Shown here: piece by piece, positions 1 to 12,623 of the stretch
Layout of the letters: every line of letters starts with the position of its first letter
How positions within the stretch are numbered: position 1 is the stretch's first letter
Assembly: GCA_020310875.1 (NCBI GenBank)
Contig: CM035422.1
Location: forward strand, 60,365,324-60,429,323
DNA: 64,000 bases
Source of the DNA: Ceratopteris richardii
Taxonomy: Eukaryota > Streptophyta > Polypodiopsida > Polypodiales > Pteridaceae
Direction of reading: 5' to 3'
Notes under the pieces: model-generated
Seen by the model: the letters and a program-made list of their open reading frames with translations, nothing else
Database searches by the model: none
What the model was told of the DNA's origin: nothing
Made by a program: the position numbers and the translations under genes

Positions 1-1310
1 TGTACATGTACCTCAAGAGTTGAGCTCAAAGTTAGATGCCATATCTAAAAGGTTTTTGTTTTTGGTATTTTCTATGGAAAAAAGGGGTATAAATGCTATA
101 ACCCTACCATAAAGGATTTGAAGGTAAGTAGGGATGTTATCATTGATCAGTTTAAGGCTTGGTATGCATGCATAAGCTCATTGTAGGTTGAGGAAATAGG
201 AGAGAGAGATAAGGAAAATGAGGATAGAGTTCAAGAAAGTAGGGACTTAAGTGGTCCAAGCAACTCATCCAACACAAGGAAACCCTTGCATTCAAATGGA
301 AGTCTTAGGAAAAGAGAGAACTCTAAAGAAAGAAAATTCAAAGGCAAAGAGAAGATTGCAATTGAACAAGGAAGCTATGTGGATGAGAGCGTTTTAGAAG
401 ATGAAGATATTGAAGAAATTCAAATGCCAAGAGTGGAAAGATAAAGAAAGAAGATGAAAACCACACCTAAAGTAAGTGAAAAAAGGTCCTTAAGATTAAG
501 ATATCCAGTTCAAAGGTTAATGTATGATAATTTCATTGCAAAGCATTATGCATACATGACTTAGGTAATCAAGGACAGAGAACTACCTAGCTATGAAGAA
601 GCTGAGGATTGCAAGGAATGGCAAGAGGCAATGAAAAGAAAGATCAAGGCACTTGATGAAAATCAGACTTGGAGCTTGATATCATCTTAAGAAGGCATGA
701 AGGTGATAGATAATAAGTGGGTTTACAAAATTAAAAGAGATTCAGATGGCTTCATTGCTAGGTACAAACAAAGGTTGGTGGCAAAAGGATTCTCTCAAAG
801 CTATGGGACTCATTATGATAAAACTCTCAACCCCATAACCAAAATGCCAACAATAAGGCCTCTGATTGCATTAGCCGCATCAAAGAAATGGAGCTTATTT
901 GTATGTGAAGATTTCTTTACTCAATGGAGAGTATGAAGAAGTAGTCTAGATAAGCAAACCTCAAAGATTTCCTAATACTAGGTATGAAAATCATGTTGTC
1001 AAGATAACGAAAACATTATATGGACCAAAGTAATCCCCAAGGGCCTAGAATCAGAGGTAAGTGATTTTTAATCAATTGTGGATACAAAGAAAGTATTGCA
1101 AGCCCATCATTTTATGTGAAGAAGCAAGCAAACAAGATGGCATACATATTTATTGTTCAAGATATCATATCTTGGAACAATAAATTATTTCTAGAGACTA
1201 GAGATGATATATGCACACAATGGCATCTTCTTGATTCAAAGAAATTTCTTGTTGCATGTGATGTATAGGGCTAGTATGACTAGTTGTCAGCCACTTTCTT
1301 AGCCCATGGA
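1..1310 (+). pseudogene. Old Ty1/copia pol fragment, left part (RT region)
   Basis: Degenerate copia polymerase on the + strand. Around 480-690 a stretch reads like the integrase-RT linker of copia pol. Positions 697-936 give a recognisable start of the copia reverse transcriptase (NKWVYKIKRDSDGFIARYKQ, then LVAKGFSQ). A degraded version of the LYGLKQSPRAW motif follows near 1018-1050. Several stops and frame changes show it is dead. It is cut at 1310 by element A, and the same pol resumes at 6452 with the YATYTRPDLAYVVGVISQF motif, so both pieces are one older insertion. No LTR of this element is visible; its 5' part lies outside the window. Confidence 0.85.
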
Positions 1311-1539
1311 TGTTGATATATTTATCTAGTGATGTGTGTGAAAACTCTAGGACCATCGGGGCACTTTTTTCCCTCTTTAGGAGGTTTTTCCCCCCGCTTG
1401 TATATATGCCTATTGCCCTAATGGGCTACTTATCTTTGTACATTTTAGTGGTAATACATTCAATATTGTGTGTTGTGCTCCATGCTTCTTCTTCTTCCTT
1501 GTGTTGTTCACATGCTTCCACAGACGTCTAACTCCAACA
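1311..1539 (+). repeat. 5' LTR of copia element A
   Basis: Begins TGTTGATATATTTA and ends CCAACA. It is matched by 6222-6451 and, in reverse, by both LTRs of element B. At about 230 bp it is short for a copia LTR. Confidence 0.93.
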
Positions 1540-1540
1540 A

Positions 1541-1554
1541 TTGGTATCAGAGCA
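1541..1554 (+). other. Primer binding site of element A (tRNA-iMet type)
   Basis: TTGGTATCAGAGC lies one base after the LTR end and is complementary to the 3' end of plant initiator tRNA-Met, the usual primer of copia elements. Confidence 0.9.
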
Positions 1555-1894
1555 GGTCACCGCTTCATCTAGGGCATCCTCCACACCTCTTCTGTTGCAG
1601 TCTCAGAATCGCATGAATTTTGGTGAGCAATCTTAGCATGTTTTCGAGATCAAAACAGCTTTGCTATGTGGTGCCAAAATCTCGATCTGAGCTCATTTTG
1701 GCCTTTGAACACACTAGCATAGTTCTTATGCAGGCTATTTTGTCTTTTTGTGCAAAAGGTATATACCAGTTTCGGTTCACCAATATAAGCATCTCAAAGT
1801 CTGCTACATGTTTAGCAGAATTTGTTTCGGCAGTTCTGTTCAACTTTTTGAGATACAGTCAATTTTTTGTGTCAAGATATTTTGGTCACCGACC

Positions 1895-2960
1895 ATGGCT
1901 GAAAGCAGTGATGTATTTCATATGTTGGCTATTGAGGATAAGTTGGATGGTACCAACTACCCTTTGTGGGCTTATATGATGTGACATGTATTGGTTGCAA
2001 AAGGACTATGGAATATTGTGTAGGATGTTGAAAAATGTCCTATCGCACCTGCAACTGTTACAACAGTAGGCACTGAAGCTGATGCAGAAGGTGTTGAAGA
2101 TGGTGATATTCTTCATATTCTTATTCATGTTGCGGTTTTTGCTGCACCTACTGTAGAGAAAATTCATTGGGATGGCAAAGATGCCCAAGCACATGCATTG
2201 ATAGCTTTGTCTGTCAAACACGCCATTATTCCTCACATTCGCTCGTACAAAACAGCTAAGGATGCTTGGGATACACTTACCACATTATGCCAAGCTAGGA
2301 ATGAGGCTCGTGTTGCTTATCTCCGAAGATAGTTGGAGAGTGAGCACATGAATGAAGGTGATTCTATGGGCAATTTTCTAACAAAGATCAAAGACTTGAA
2401 GGAATAGTTGATTTCTGTTGATGAGGTTATACTAGATAGCTCACTTGTGGAGACCATTCTCAATGGTCTTCTTGATTCATATCAGAGTTTTGCTTCTACT
2501 CTTCGGTTGATGATGAAAGGAAATCCAAATGCCTTGTCACTTGAGGAGTTAGTCTCTATTCTATTACAAGAAGATCAGTCTAGGGAGAACAATTCCATTA
2601 TGCGTGTTGCAGATTAAGCTTTCCTGATTAGTTAGAAGGGCAAAGGAAAATGAAGCTCTTCAATTAGTAAGCAGAAATCTGCTAATTCTACACGATCAAA
2701 GAGGGAAGAAAAAGATGAAAAGAAATCAGAAAAGCAAGAATTGTTTTCCAAGTACTATAAAGGAAATGATCATATCATAAAGAACTGTCCAAAACTAGCT
2801 GCTAAAGAGGCAAAGAAGAAAGAGGCTAGAATGGTTGTTGCAGACATCTCTACACCAAAAATAGAGTCTGCTTATCTTCTGTAGGAAGAAGAATGGGCAT
2901 TTACTATTGTTTGTAGTTTTGACCCATCTCATGAGCAATGCATGTCTGCAGTAGACTCAG
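1895..2960 (+). pseudogene. gag: gag of copia element A (broken)
   Basis: Starts at ATG 1895 (MAESSDVFHMLAIEDKLDG), the same N-terminus as gag of element B. It is a copia capsid-type protein (NYPLWAYMM, then a helical body ending DSYQSFASTLRL). TGA at 1981-1983 and TAG at 2021-2023, 2330-2332 and elsewhere break it. The zinc knuckle region near 2746-2790 has lost both first cysteines (YYKGNDHIIKNCP is left), whereas B keeps CKYCKGNDHIIKNC. It cannot make a working capsid. Confidence 0.85.
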
Positions 2961-4230
2961 ATGTTTGGTTCTTTGATAGTGGGGTGGCCAAACATATTAC
3001 CTCATAGTGTAGTTCCTTCTCTTCACTCGAGCGTGCCCCTATAGGGAATACTGTTACATGCACCAACAACTCGTATCCTATTATGGGAGTTAGTAAGATC
3101 ATTTTGACTACTAATAATGGTAGTTCTTTCACTTTATGAGATGCTTTGTTTGTGCCAGGGATCAAGAAAAATCTGCTATCAGTTTCTACATTAGACAAGA
3201 TTGTCTTGGCTATGAAATTTGTTGATGACAGATGTACAATTCATGATCCGTCAAATGGCGATGCCATTATTGCTTTTGGCATTTTATATCAGGGGCTGTA
3301 TAAGCTCATAGACTATGAAAGATCCGTAAATGAGTTAGCATGTGCAGTACATGATTCTCAGGCTATGTTAGATGCAATGCTTTTGCATGCATGCTTTGGT
3401 CATTTGAATTTTGCTAGTTTGCTACGCTTGCATAAATATGAAATGGTGTCCTCTTTGCCCAAACTTGAGGCACCCGATAAACATGTATGTGAAGGTTGTA
3501 TTTTGGGCACAATGCAACATTCTTCCTTTCCAAAAGATGGTTCGGTTCGGGCTAGTAAAAAATTGAAGCTTGTACATAGTAATGTCTGTTGTCCTATGCA
3601 GACACCCTCTTTTGGTAATTATCTCTACTTCATGACTTTCATTGATGAATTTTCCAGGCATGCATGGGTATATCCATTGAAATCAAAGTCCAAAGTGTTT
3701 ATGTGCTTCAAACAATTTTTGGTTTTGGTTGAAAATATGTCAGCATGTAAAATGGGCACCCTCCATTTTGATCGAGGGGGGGGAATATATGTCTTTTGAT
3801 TTTAATGTGTTTCTCCTTGAACATGGAATAAAACACCAATGTACAATTTTGTATACACCTCAACAGAATGGAGTTGCTAAATGGAAGAATAGGTCACTCA
3901 TGGAGATGGCAGGGTGTATGGTCAAGAGTGAGGCTTTACCACGTAGTTTCTAGCTTGAGGCTGTCATGTGTGCAACATATGTACTTAACAGGTGTCCCAC
4001 TAAAGCATTGTAGGCTATCACTCCATATGAGGCTTGGCATGATCGCAAGCCATCTGTTGCTCATCGGCATGTTTTTGGTTGTTTGGCATATGCCTTAGTG
4101 CCTGAACAACATCGCAAAAAATTAGATGATAAAGCAGTAAAATGTATTTTTGTTGGGTACAGTTCTAAAAGTAAAGACTATCATTTGTATCATCCATAGA
4201 CCAAATGCATTCTGGTAAGCTGTGATGTTG
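2960..4230 (+). pseudogene. pol: protease and integrase of copia element A (broken)
   Basis: The protease active site survives as WFFDSGVAKHIT around 2965-3000. The longest open stretch, 3146-3799, covers the GAG-pre-integrase HHCC region (LLHACFGHLNF, then CEGCILGTMQHSSFP) and the start of the integrase core (FMTFIDEFSRHAWVYPLK). A frame change near 3775 within a run of G moves the reading to the frame of 3729-3953, where TPQQNGVAKWKNRS is visible. The chain is not continuous. Confidence 0.85.
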
Positions 4231-4235
4231 TTTCT

Positions 4236-6151
4236 ATGGAAGATGTTATTCAGCCATTGCTTTCATGTACTAAGGAGACATCTGTTAGCTCCAAAGACAT
4301 GTATGATACTTTGCTTCCTCTTTTTATAGGTGGACAGTCTAGTGCTAGTCCTAATGAGGCAACTTCTCAACCTTTGCAGGTTTCATGTGATTATGTAGAT
4401 CATCCCATTTCTGATGCAAATTTACACGATGCACTTGTTGATGAGAGACCAAATATTGAGGAGGCCAAAACTATGCCAAAATGGTTGGTGCAAACTTTGC
4501 GTGACAGCAAATTAGATGCATCTCTATCATATCATGCTCGATCAGGCTCTCATAGTGCCTCTTTTGCATCACATTTCTATGCTATGCTTGCATCTAGTCT
4601 CTATGATGAGAATGAGCCTGTTTCATTTGACGAAGCACAAAATTCAGAAAATTGGATGGTTGCTATGCAATTTGAATATGATGCTATAATGAAGAACGGT
4701 ACTTGGTCTTTATGTGACTTGCCTCCTAGCAAGAAGGCCATTAGCACTAAGTGGGTTTACAAGCTAAAGCATAAGCCTGATGGAACAGTTGACAGGTATA
4801 AGGCTAGGCTTGTTGTAAAGGGTTATGGACACGAAAGAGGCATTGATTTTGATGAGACATTTGCACCTACATGCCGTATGACTACTTTTCGGAGCATATG
4901 TGCACTTGCAGCCCATCCTGGTTGGAATGTACATCAGTCGGACATTAAAACTACATTTATGAATGGTGACTTGCATGAAGAAGTGTATGTTTTTTAGCCC
5001 CGTGGCTTTGTGCAAAAAGGGCATGAAAACAAGGTGTGTAGTTTAAAGAAGGCATTATATGGTTTAAAGCAAGCACCACATGCTTTGTATGAAAAGATAC
5101 ATGCATATCTGATTGCACATGGTTTTGGGAACAGTCCAACTAAAATCACCTTATATGTCAAGCATACTAATGATGTACTTCTGATTATTGTGGTTTATGT
5201 TGATGACATGCTACTCACTGGTCCTCATGAGAAGCATATTACTGATTTCAATGCTGATTTACATGCCTCATTTGAGATGTCTGATTTGGGGCATTTGCAT
5301 CATTATTTGGGCATTCAATTTATGCACGTTGATGGTGGAATGCTTTGTGTCAAATGTGATATATTGGCAAATTATTTTAGTGTTTTGGCTTTGAAGACTG
5401 TAAACCTATTGCCACTCCTATGAAGATAGGTTTGCAACTAAGTCTTCATGATGTTGGAGATGCATTTGATGTTGTTCTCTATCAGCAACCTGTTGGATGT
5501 TTGATTTACTTATGCATTACTTGGCCAGATATTGAGTTTTCTGTCTCGCAGATGAGGAGGTTTATGCATTGCCTAGGAGTCAAGAACTGGCAAGTGATTA
5601 AGTGCATCTTTTGCTACTTGAGTGTTACTCGGCTACTTGGGTTGTTTTATCCCAAGGGGGGATCCCTACTGCCAGATTTGCATGATTTTTTTGACTCTAA
5701 TTGGGCTGCTTGCTATGACACTTGTGTGTCCACTAGTGGCTTTTGCTTCATGCTTGGTAGCTCATGTATATCTTGCTTAAGCAAGAAGCAGCCTATTGTG
5801 GCCACTTCTAGTTGTGAGGCTGAGTATAGGGAAGCTTTCACAATGACTGTTGAATGTGTGTGGCTCAGATGCCTTATGGCTGATTTGGGTGTTGGTTAGT
5901 CTTCTACCACCACCATCTTCACTGACAGTCAGAGTGCATTAGCAAGTGTGAGGAGCCCTGTGTTCCATGCTCACACTAAGAACATTGAGGTGCATTATTG
6001 TTATGTCAGGGAGAGGTTCTCTATTGGGGATATTAGCTTGGCATATGTGCCCATGCAGGAGAACATTGCAGAACTTTTCATGATGGCTTTGCCAAGGGAG
6101 AATTTTGAAGCTTTCCACAAAGCTTTGGGCTTACTTGCTTTTGTGGAGTGA
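4236..6151 (+). pseudogene. pol: reverse transcriptase and RNase H of copia element A (broken)
   Basis: Open pieces 4236-4997, 5010-5423, 5420-5899 and 5948-6151 together follow copia RT-RNase H. Motifs in order: STKWVYKLKHKPDG, RLVVKGYGHERGIDFDETFAP, ALYGLKQAPHA, VVYVDDMLLTG (about 5185-5222, catalytic YVDD intact), YLGIQF, then RNase H with SNWAACYDT and SSCEAEYREA. A TAG at 4996 and frame changes near 5410 and 5898 separate the pieces. The final piece ends at TGA 6149-6151, some 60 bp before the polypurine tract. Confidence 0.88.
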
Positions 6152-6209
6152 TTTCCACATAGCTTGCCACTTATACATGAGTGTCAACTCCTTGTTCACT
6201 GCATCACTC

Positions 6210-6221
6210 CTAGGGGGGATT
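6210..6221 (+). other. Polypurine tract of element A
   Basis: CTAGGGGGGATT directly precedes the 3' LTR and is the expected site of second-strand priming. Confidence 0.75.
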
Positions 6222-6451
6222 TGTTGATATATTTAGGTAGTGATGTGTGTGAACACTCTAGGACTGCAGGGGCACCTTTTTCCCTCTTTAGGAGGTTTTC
6301 CCCCATGGCTTGTATATATGCATATTGCCCTAATGGGATACTTATCTTTGTACATTCTAGTGGTAATACATTCAATATTGTGTGTTGTGCTCCATGCATC
6401 TTCTTCTTCCTTGTGTTGTTGGCATGCTTCCACTGATGTCTAACTCCAAGA
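6222..6451 (+). repeat. 3' LTR of copia element A
   Basis: Begins TGTTGATATATTTAGG and ends CCAAGA, where the last-but-one base has mutated from the canonical CA end. ATGGA follows and completes the target-site duplication. Confidence 0.93.
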
Positions 6452-6715
6452 ATGGAGCCCAATAAAAAGTTGGTTGCAAGTCAAGGAGAGGTTATATAAG
6501 ATATTGTAGTATAAAGAAGTATTATTGGTTCATTAATGTATGCTACATACACTAGACCTGATCTTGCATATGTAGTAGGTGTAATCTCTCAGTTTTTACA
6601 TGCACCCTCTCATGATGATCTTGTGGGAGCAGAAAAAGTACTTATATACATCAAGCAAACCATCAAAAAAGTTCTACTTTACTCTTATAATGATGCTATA
6701 AGTGGAAAATGATAT
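6452..6715 (+). pseudogene. Old Ty1/copia pol fragment, right part
   Basis: Continues the pol fragment interrupted at 1310. It encodes the end of RT and start of RNase H (GSLMYATYTRPDLAYVVGVI, then ISQFLHAPSHDD). Similarity to copia pol fades near 6715, where the fragment is truncated. It joins the left part across element A. Confidence 0.82.
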
Positions 6716-7650
<935 letters not shown>

Positions 7651-7660
<10 letters not shown>

Positions 7661-8254
7661 CTCCCCCTCAAGCTGAAGGTGGTAGTGTCCATATCACATA
7701 AACTCATAGCCTTTGAAAAATTTGTTAACTTGGTCACATCCAAACATCTAGTGAAGATATCTGCAACTTGGTCCTTTGTACATACAAAATGAACATTAAT
7801 GTCCCCACTTGCAACCTTTTCCCTTACATAATGGTAACGCCCCTCAATGTGCTTGATCCTTGCATGATACATGGGACTGTTAGCAAGATGTAGGCTTGAC
7901 ATGTTATCTCCATAAACTAGAATTAGTCCAAGTTGTATACCAAGATCTTTGAAGAGCTTCTTAAGCCACATTGTTTCACATGTACTAGGGCTAAAGCTCT
8001 ATATTTAGCCTTTATTGAACTCAATGAAACTATGGGCTGATTTTCACTCATCCATGAAATTGCTTTTTACCTAACATGAAAACATAGCCAAAAGTTGATC
8101 TTCTATCATCAATTCTCCCTTCCCAATCTACATCACTCCATGCTCTAACTTGAAGTTCTTCGTCATACATGTATAGCAATCCATATTTAATTGTACTCTT
8201 CACATACCTTAACACTCTTAGGTTTTGAGTAGGTTTATCACGGACCCCTTGCAT
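7651..8254 (-). pseudogene. pol: RNase H region of copia element D
   Basis: Two open pieces. 8254-8048 gives LRVLRYVKSTIKYGLLY and AWSDVDWEGRIDDRRST, the start of copia RNase H. 7971-7651 gives YGDNMSSLHLANSPMYHART-like sequence and KHIEGRYHYVREKV, its end. Stops near 8040 and 7975 separate them. Element A shows the same C-terminal layout (HYCYVRERF). Confidence 0.82.
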
Positions 8255-8280
8255 GGCTAAATGTAAGAATCCAAATTCCT

Positions 8281-9100
8281 TCAGAAAAATGCATAGTCAT
8301 CTGCCTTTATGAATTTCGGAATCTCTTCCTTCTTATCATAAATATGACTTTCTACAACATATGCATTGCATGAGAGTAAGATATCACCTATATCTAGAAC
8401 ATAGAATCTGCATCCTTTGCTTTCAATTGCATAACTAATAAAGAACACTTTAATGGATTTTACATCAAGCTTACCATGATGCTTCTTCTCAATGTGAACA
8501 AAAGCTAGGGAAGCAAAAACTTTGAAGTAACTCACATTGGATTTCTTCCCATAATAAGCTTCATAAGGTGTGATGACCTTCAAAGCTTTTGTGGAAGACC
8601 TATACAAAATGTGATTATCTGTATGTACTGCATCAAGCCAAAACTTGGGAGAAAGTCTTTTGGATGACATCATACTACACATGATCTCAACAAGTATCGT
8701 GTTCTTTCTCTCTGCAACACCATTCTATTATGGCGTATAAGCAATAGTGATTTGATGAGAGAACTTTCTCTTCAAGAAAAGACTTAAAGTCTTTTGACAT
8801 GTACTCTCCTCCTCTATCACTTCTCAAAATTTGTATCTTTGATTGACTTTCATTTTCGACCATAGCTATAAGAAGTTCTTGAAAGTAGGAAAAACCTTTG
8901 ACTTCACTTTAAGACTGTAAATACATGAATATCTTGAGAAATCATCAATGAACATAACAAAGTACATGTAGCCTTGAATATTATCTATTGTGATCACATC
9001 ATTCACATCTCAATGTATGATCTACAACTTCCTTATGGTCGTGATATATCCATGCTTCTTGAAAGGTAGTTTATGAGGCTTTCCTTCAAGACATCCTTCA
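8281..9100 (-). pseudogene. pol: Integrase of copia element D (broken)
   Basis: The open piece 8682-8281 is the integrase C-terminal part (LSPKFWLDAVHTDNHILYRS, STKALKVITPYEAYYGKKSN). The upstream core to about 9100 is recognisable only in broken frames (a TPYTPQ-NG-like stretch lies around 8700-8760). The active site triad cannot be read in one frame. Confidence 0.75.
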
Positions 9101-9289
9101 CATGGCTGTGCATCATCTAGTAAAGAAAAACTAGGCAAAGTCTCCACCATACCTTGATCTTTGATATGTTAGAGAGCTGTGTAACTAATATGACCAAATC
9201 TAGCATGCCATAACTTCATGTTCTCCTTAGGTGTAGTAGCAACATTAGCATGACTTAATTTGGACAATACAAATGTGCCACTTCTATTT

Positions 9290-9538
9290 TTAGATAATGC
9301 TTCTCATCTGGTGAAAGGATCTGACATGAATCTTTCTAGACACAAAAGTTGAGATAGAGAGCAAATTCTTCATGTCTGAAACATAAAGAACATTGGAAAT
9401 TGTGAAATTTCCTCCTGCTCTAGAATTTAGGTTTGCTTCTCCAACACCAACAACATCCAAATCGTGACCATTTGCAATGGTCACTCTTCTACCTAAAGAG
9501 TTAGAAAGGGAAGAAAATACCTTTTTGCAACCTGTCAT
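9290..9538 (-). pseudogene. pol: Protease / pre-integrase fragment of copia element D
   Basis: 82 codons: the N-terminal MTGCKKVFSSLSNS segment matches the stretch just after a copia protease active site, followed by VLYVSDMKNLLSIS, the conserved VLYVPGIKKNLLSVS-like motif of copia proteins. Confidence 0.72.
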
Positions 9539-9693
9539 ATGCTAGTAGCTCCACAATAAAAAAAAATCCAAGGATTAACTGAGATTTTATTTAATGCCGC
9601 CTGATCAAAAGATACCTTTTCAATAGTAGTGCCACATGCATATGAATCTGCCTTTCAAGATTTAGGTTTTGGATCAGCTTCAACACTATTACC

Positions 9694-10373
9694 TCATGCT
9701 TTATTCTTCTCATTAAAAATCCTTGCTATCCATTCTGCCATGTAATGAACTACTTTCTTAAAGTAATGGCACACTCCTTTCTTTGAATCAGATGTAGTCA
9801 AAGACTTTTCTTTGGGTGTAGAGGAAGCATTAGAAGACTTAGGATCAAAAGACTTACTTTCCTTCTTGGATTGCTGACTCTTCTTATCCTTCTTCTTCTT
9901 TCCCTTCAATGATGATAACATATCTTCATCATGCTCTTCCATACCCTTTTGTTGATCTTCATCTTCAAGTAACAGGAATTGTAGCTCTTCAAACGAAAGT
10001 TCTCTATTTCTTGTAGAGAGGGATAAAGAAGTGACAAAAGCATGATATGTAAATGGAAGTGAGTTTAGAAGTGTGTTTTGACTCCCGCAACAATATATGA
10101 AAGTGGCAGTGCACCCCTTGAATCCCATCTAGATTTCCCTTCTGTAGAAAGTAATTTGGTATTAGTACCACTGACTCTTAATGATGAAGTGGTTCCTTCT
10201 TCTTTACTGACCTCTTGTTGAGCAAAAATAGGAATAGGTGGTCTTGTAGAAGATGAAGCAACATCTTCTCTGACTTCTCTTGGCCTTGGATAAGTACCAT
10301 TGACAATATTCCATAATTCCTTTGATACTAACAGATTAATCATCATAAAACTCCACATTGGATAATTAGACAT
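9694..10373 (-). pseudogene. gag: gag of copia element D (broken)
   Basis: The N-terminal piece 10373-10065 contains MSNYPMWSFMMINLLVSKEL, matching the copia gag start seen in elements A and B (NYPLWAYMM, then LVAKGLWNIV). The second piece 10128-9694 holds the helical body and a Lys/Ser-rich tail before a damaged zinc knuckle (CHYFKKVVHYMAEW near 9740). The two pieces overlap in different frames. Confidence 0.78.
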
Positions 10374-10440
10374 GGCCTCAAGCTTGTCTTCATTCTCAAA
10401 TCTAGCGTCACTCGTCTTGTTAAGGGTGTATGTTAGCTAT

Positions 10441-10453
10441 GCTCAGATACCAA
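10441..10453 (-). other. Primer binding site of copia element D
   Basis: The reverse complement reads TTGGTATCTGAGC, one base away from the initiator-Met primer site TTGGTATCAGAGC. It places the 5' LTR at higher coordinates, from about 10454; a TGTTGATTTACTATG-like start at 10881 on the - strand could be its far end. Confidence 0.7.
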
Positions 10454-10881
10454 ATCTTGGAAGTGGGAGTGGGCCACAATAACAATATATCATAGGTTTA
10501 TGGGATCTTCAAACAAATGGACCTTAACATACACACCTTAAGACTCAAAACGATGATGAGTGAAAGATAGAGAGAGAATAGACATGATTTCAAGTGTAAT
10601 GGTATGCAATGAGGATCATCTACACTATCTTATATATGAATGTCAAATTACAATGTGCATATATGATACAAACTCACAATATCTGTATCTAGGCAAAAAT
10701 GGAAACTAGATACAAATGATTGTGTGGCTAAGAGGTATGAAGAGTGTGTGTGTGAGAATATGGAGAATATAAATAGTTTAGAACTGTTTCACAACAAACC
10801 CAAATTTTGATCAACCTAAATAAAGAACGAGTGGCCTAGCAAGTAAGAATGGAAATAGACTTTCTACTCATAGTAAATCAA

Positions 10882-12600
10882 CAATGGATGTTGATGGTAA
10901 GCTGGAAAAATCTCCTCAAGATAACCACCAAGATGTAGACCACAACTCCTCCAAGAGTGTGAGAACTCCTTCTCCAAGATTGCCTCCAAGATCTCCTCCT
11001 AGCTTGAGAAGATTGATCACTTCCTCTAGGTGTGTGAGACTCCTCCTTGATCTCCTTGAGGATTGCTTGAGGGATGATTGAACAATGAGAGTAATCATTA
11101 TTATATAGTCTTAAGCCTTCATGAAAATCTCTTTGAAAAGCATGTTAAAAAGCTACGATTCCTCCATCCGAAAACTATGATCATTCATGAATAGCCAAAA
11201 AATGAATTATCATGAAAATGATCCTTTGTACGCTTTTTGCAAAATTGATTTTAAAAATCAAACTTCCGAATGTTTCTATCCATGGGGATTGAAACCATAT
11301 TGGTTGTTTGAGAGGGATTTCATCTATCCAACAGGCAACATGAGTTTGTTGAGAATGCTCTCACAAAGCACTACATATATTGAGTTGCCCAAAGTACTTC
11401 CCGTGAAGAGTCCTAGAAAGTCCACAAGTTACAGATATTTTTGAAAGATGGTAATTAATTCCAACATATTATTGGGCAATGGATCATAGAAAATAATGTC
11501 GATTGAGATTTTATTTTTATGCAATATGTCAAATTGATGGTAAGGACCTTCTACTTCACCTGACGAGTATTTCTATTAGATATAGTTGGATGATCACGAG
11601 CCACCTTTGGGGGTGTGGAGGTGGAATTTTGGGATTTAACTCCTTTATTGGATCCTACATTGATCCACACTAGTCTTGGTTTGTGGCATCTTTACATAGA
11701 TAATGATCATTCACCATTGCCTCTATCTATGCATCAAACTCTTATTGTGAGAGAATAGCTACATGGTATTCTCTTGAATCTCCTTCCACTAGAATTATTC
11801 TTGCTAGAAAATCTAACATGTTGAAATCCATCGAACATGGATGAGGGCACAAAGGTTGCATGATTGATCCGCTTGAAAAGAAATTTTGGGATTGCCTAAA
11901 GTCTCACCATGATCTGATCAAAGTTAACAATTCCAACGGATTCACATGGTTGAACCTTCATTTGGAAGATGTAGTGTGCAAAGCAAGACCTCATAGGGGC
12001 TACATTTCCTAAAATATCTACAACCATTAGAGTTCTCCCTCTATTACCCAATGCATGGATATCATAGTCCCTCATCACTTCTTGATTGTTCTCTCCTTTG
12101 ATCCATCTATTAAAAGTGAAAAAGGGATGTGGTTCCCTACTAATCCCTTGTGTTTTCCCTTCCTTCAATTAGTCATGAGATCAAGATTGTTTGGTAATCA
12201 TTATGTCTTCCTCCCTCTCTAGAGTTTAAAATGATGTTATTAAGAAGAACCAAAATATTATGCATAAAACTCAGAAGAACAACTAGAGAATCAAAAAAGA
12301 AAAAGGAGAGTTGCTACACACAATATGGATCTTGGGAGAAGTGAGAATGTCAAACGTACACTATTTGCAGAAAGCAAGACTTATGTTGATTCATCAATGT
12401 CGTAAGCGAGGAACAGTCATCCATCCTTCCTCCAAACCTAGACTACAATGGATGTCAATTTCGGTTCCTGTAGAATTGACCACATGCATGATGTGGATTG
12501 CACATGCGTTGTCTTTGATAGTGCTTGAGATCGAATGATTGAGAATTTTGTTCATCCACTTAGAACCTCAGATATTCATCCATCTACTCACAACTCTATA
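10882..12600. other. Unassigned intergenic stretch
   Basis: No recognisable protein family. Short ORFs occur at 10884-11081 (+), 11187-11444 (+, containing CFYPWGLKPYWLFERDF) and 12168-11896 (-), none with motifs I know. It may be the diverged tail of the LINE at 12624 or other old repeat. Confidence 0.35.
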
Positions 12601-12623
12601 GTTGATAAAAGAGGTTCCTCATC

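Larger units (their letters stand above)
1311..6451 (+). mobile_element. Copia element A, complete but decayed LTR retrotransposon
   Basis: Full-length Ty1/copia element with 5' LTR 1311-1539, an initiator-Met-type primer site just after it, gag-pol in the order gag, protease, integrase, RT, RNase H, a polypurine tract at 6210-6221 and 3' LTR 6222-6451. The flanking 5-bp duplication ATGGA lies at 1306-1310 and 6452-6456, inside an older copia pol gene. The two LTRs differ at roughly 20 of 229 positions by eye, so the insertion is not recent. The reading frame has many stops, several of them TAG where sister element B (50684-55775, opposite strand) has CAG. It belongs to the same family as B. 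Confidence 0.95.
7661..10453 (-). mobile_element. Copia element D, internal region, lacking reverse transcriptase
   Basis: Ty1/copia remnant on the - strand running from a primer site at 10441-10453 to a polypurine tract near 7661-7675. Order along the - strand: gag (10373 to about 9690), protease/pre-integrase (9538-9290), integrase (about 9100-8281), then directly RNase H (8254-7651). The RT core, which should lie between integrase and RNase H, is absent: integrase C-terminus and RNase H are only about 27 bp apart. A large internal deletion is the simplest reading. The frames carry stops, so the element is dead or would depend on another element. Confidence 0.85.

Noticed and set aside
11187-11444. 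85-codon + strand ORF as a host exon
   Set aside because: It reads smoothly but has no family match I know, no supporting splice sites and no neighbours; not enough to call.
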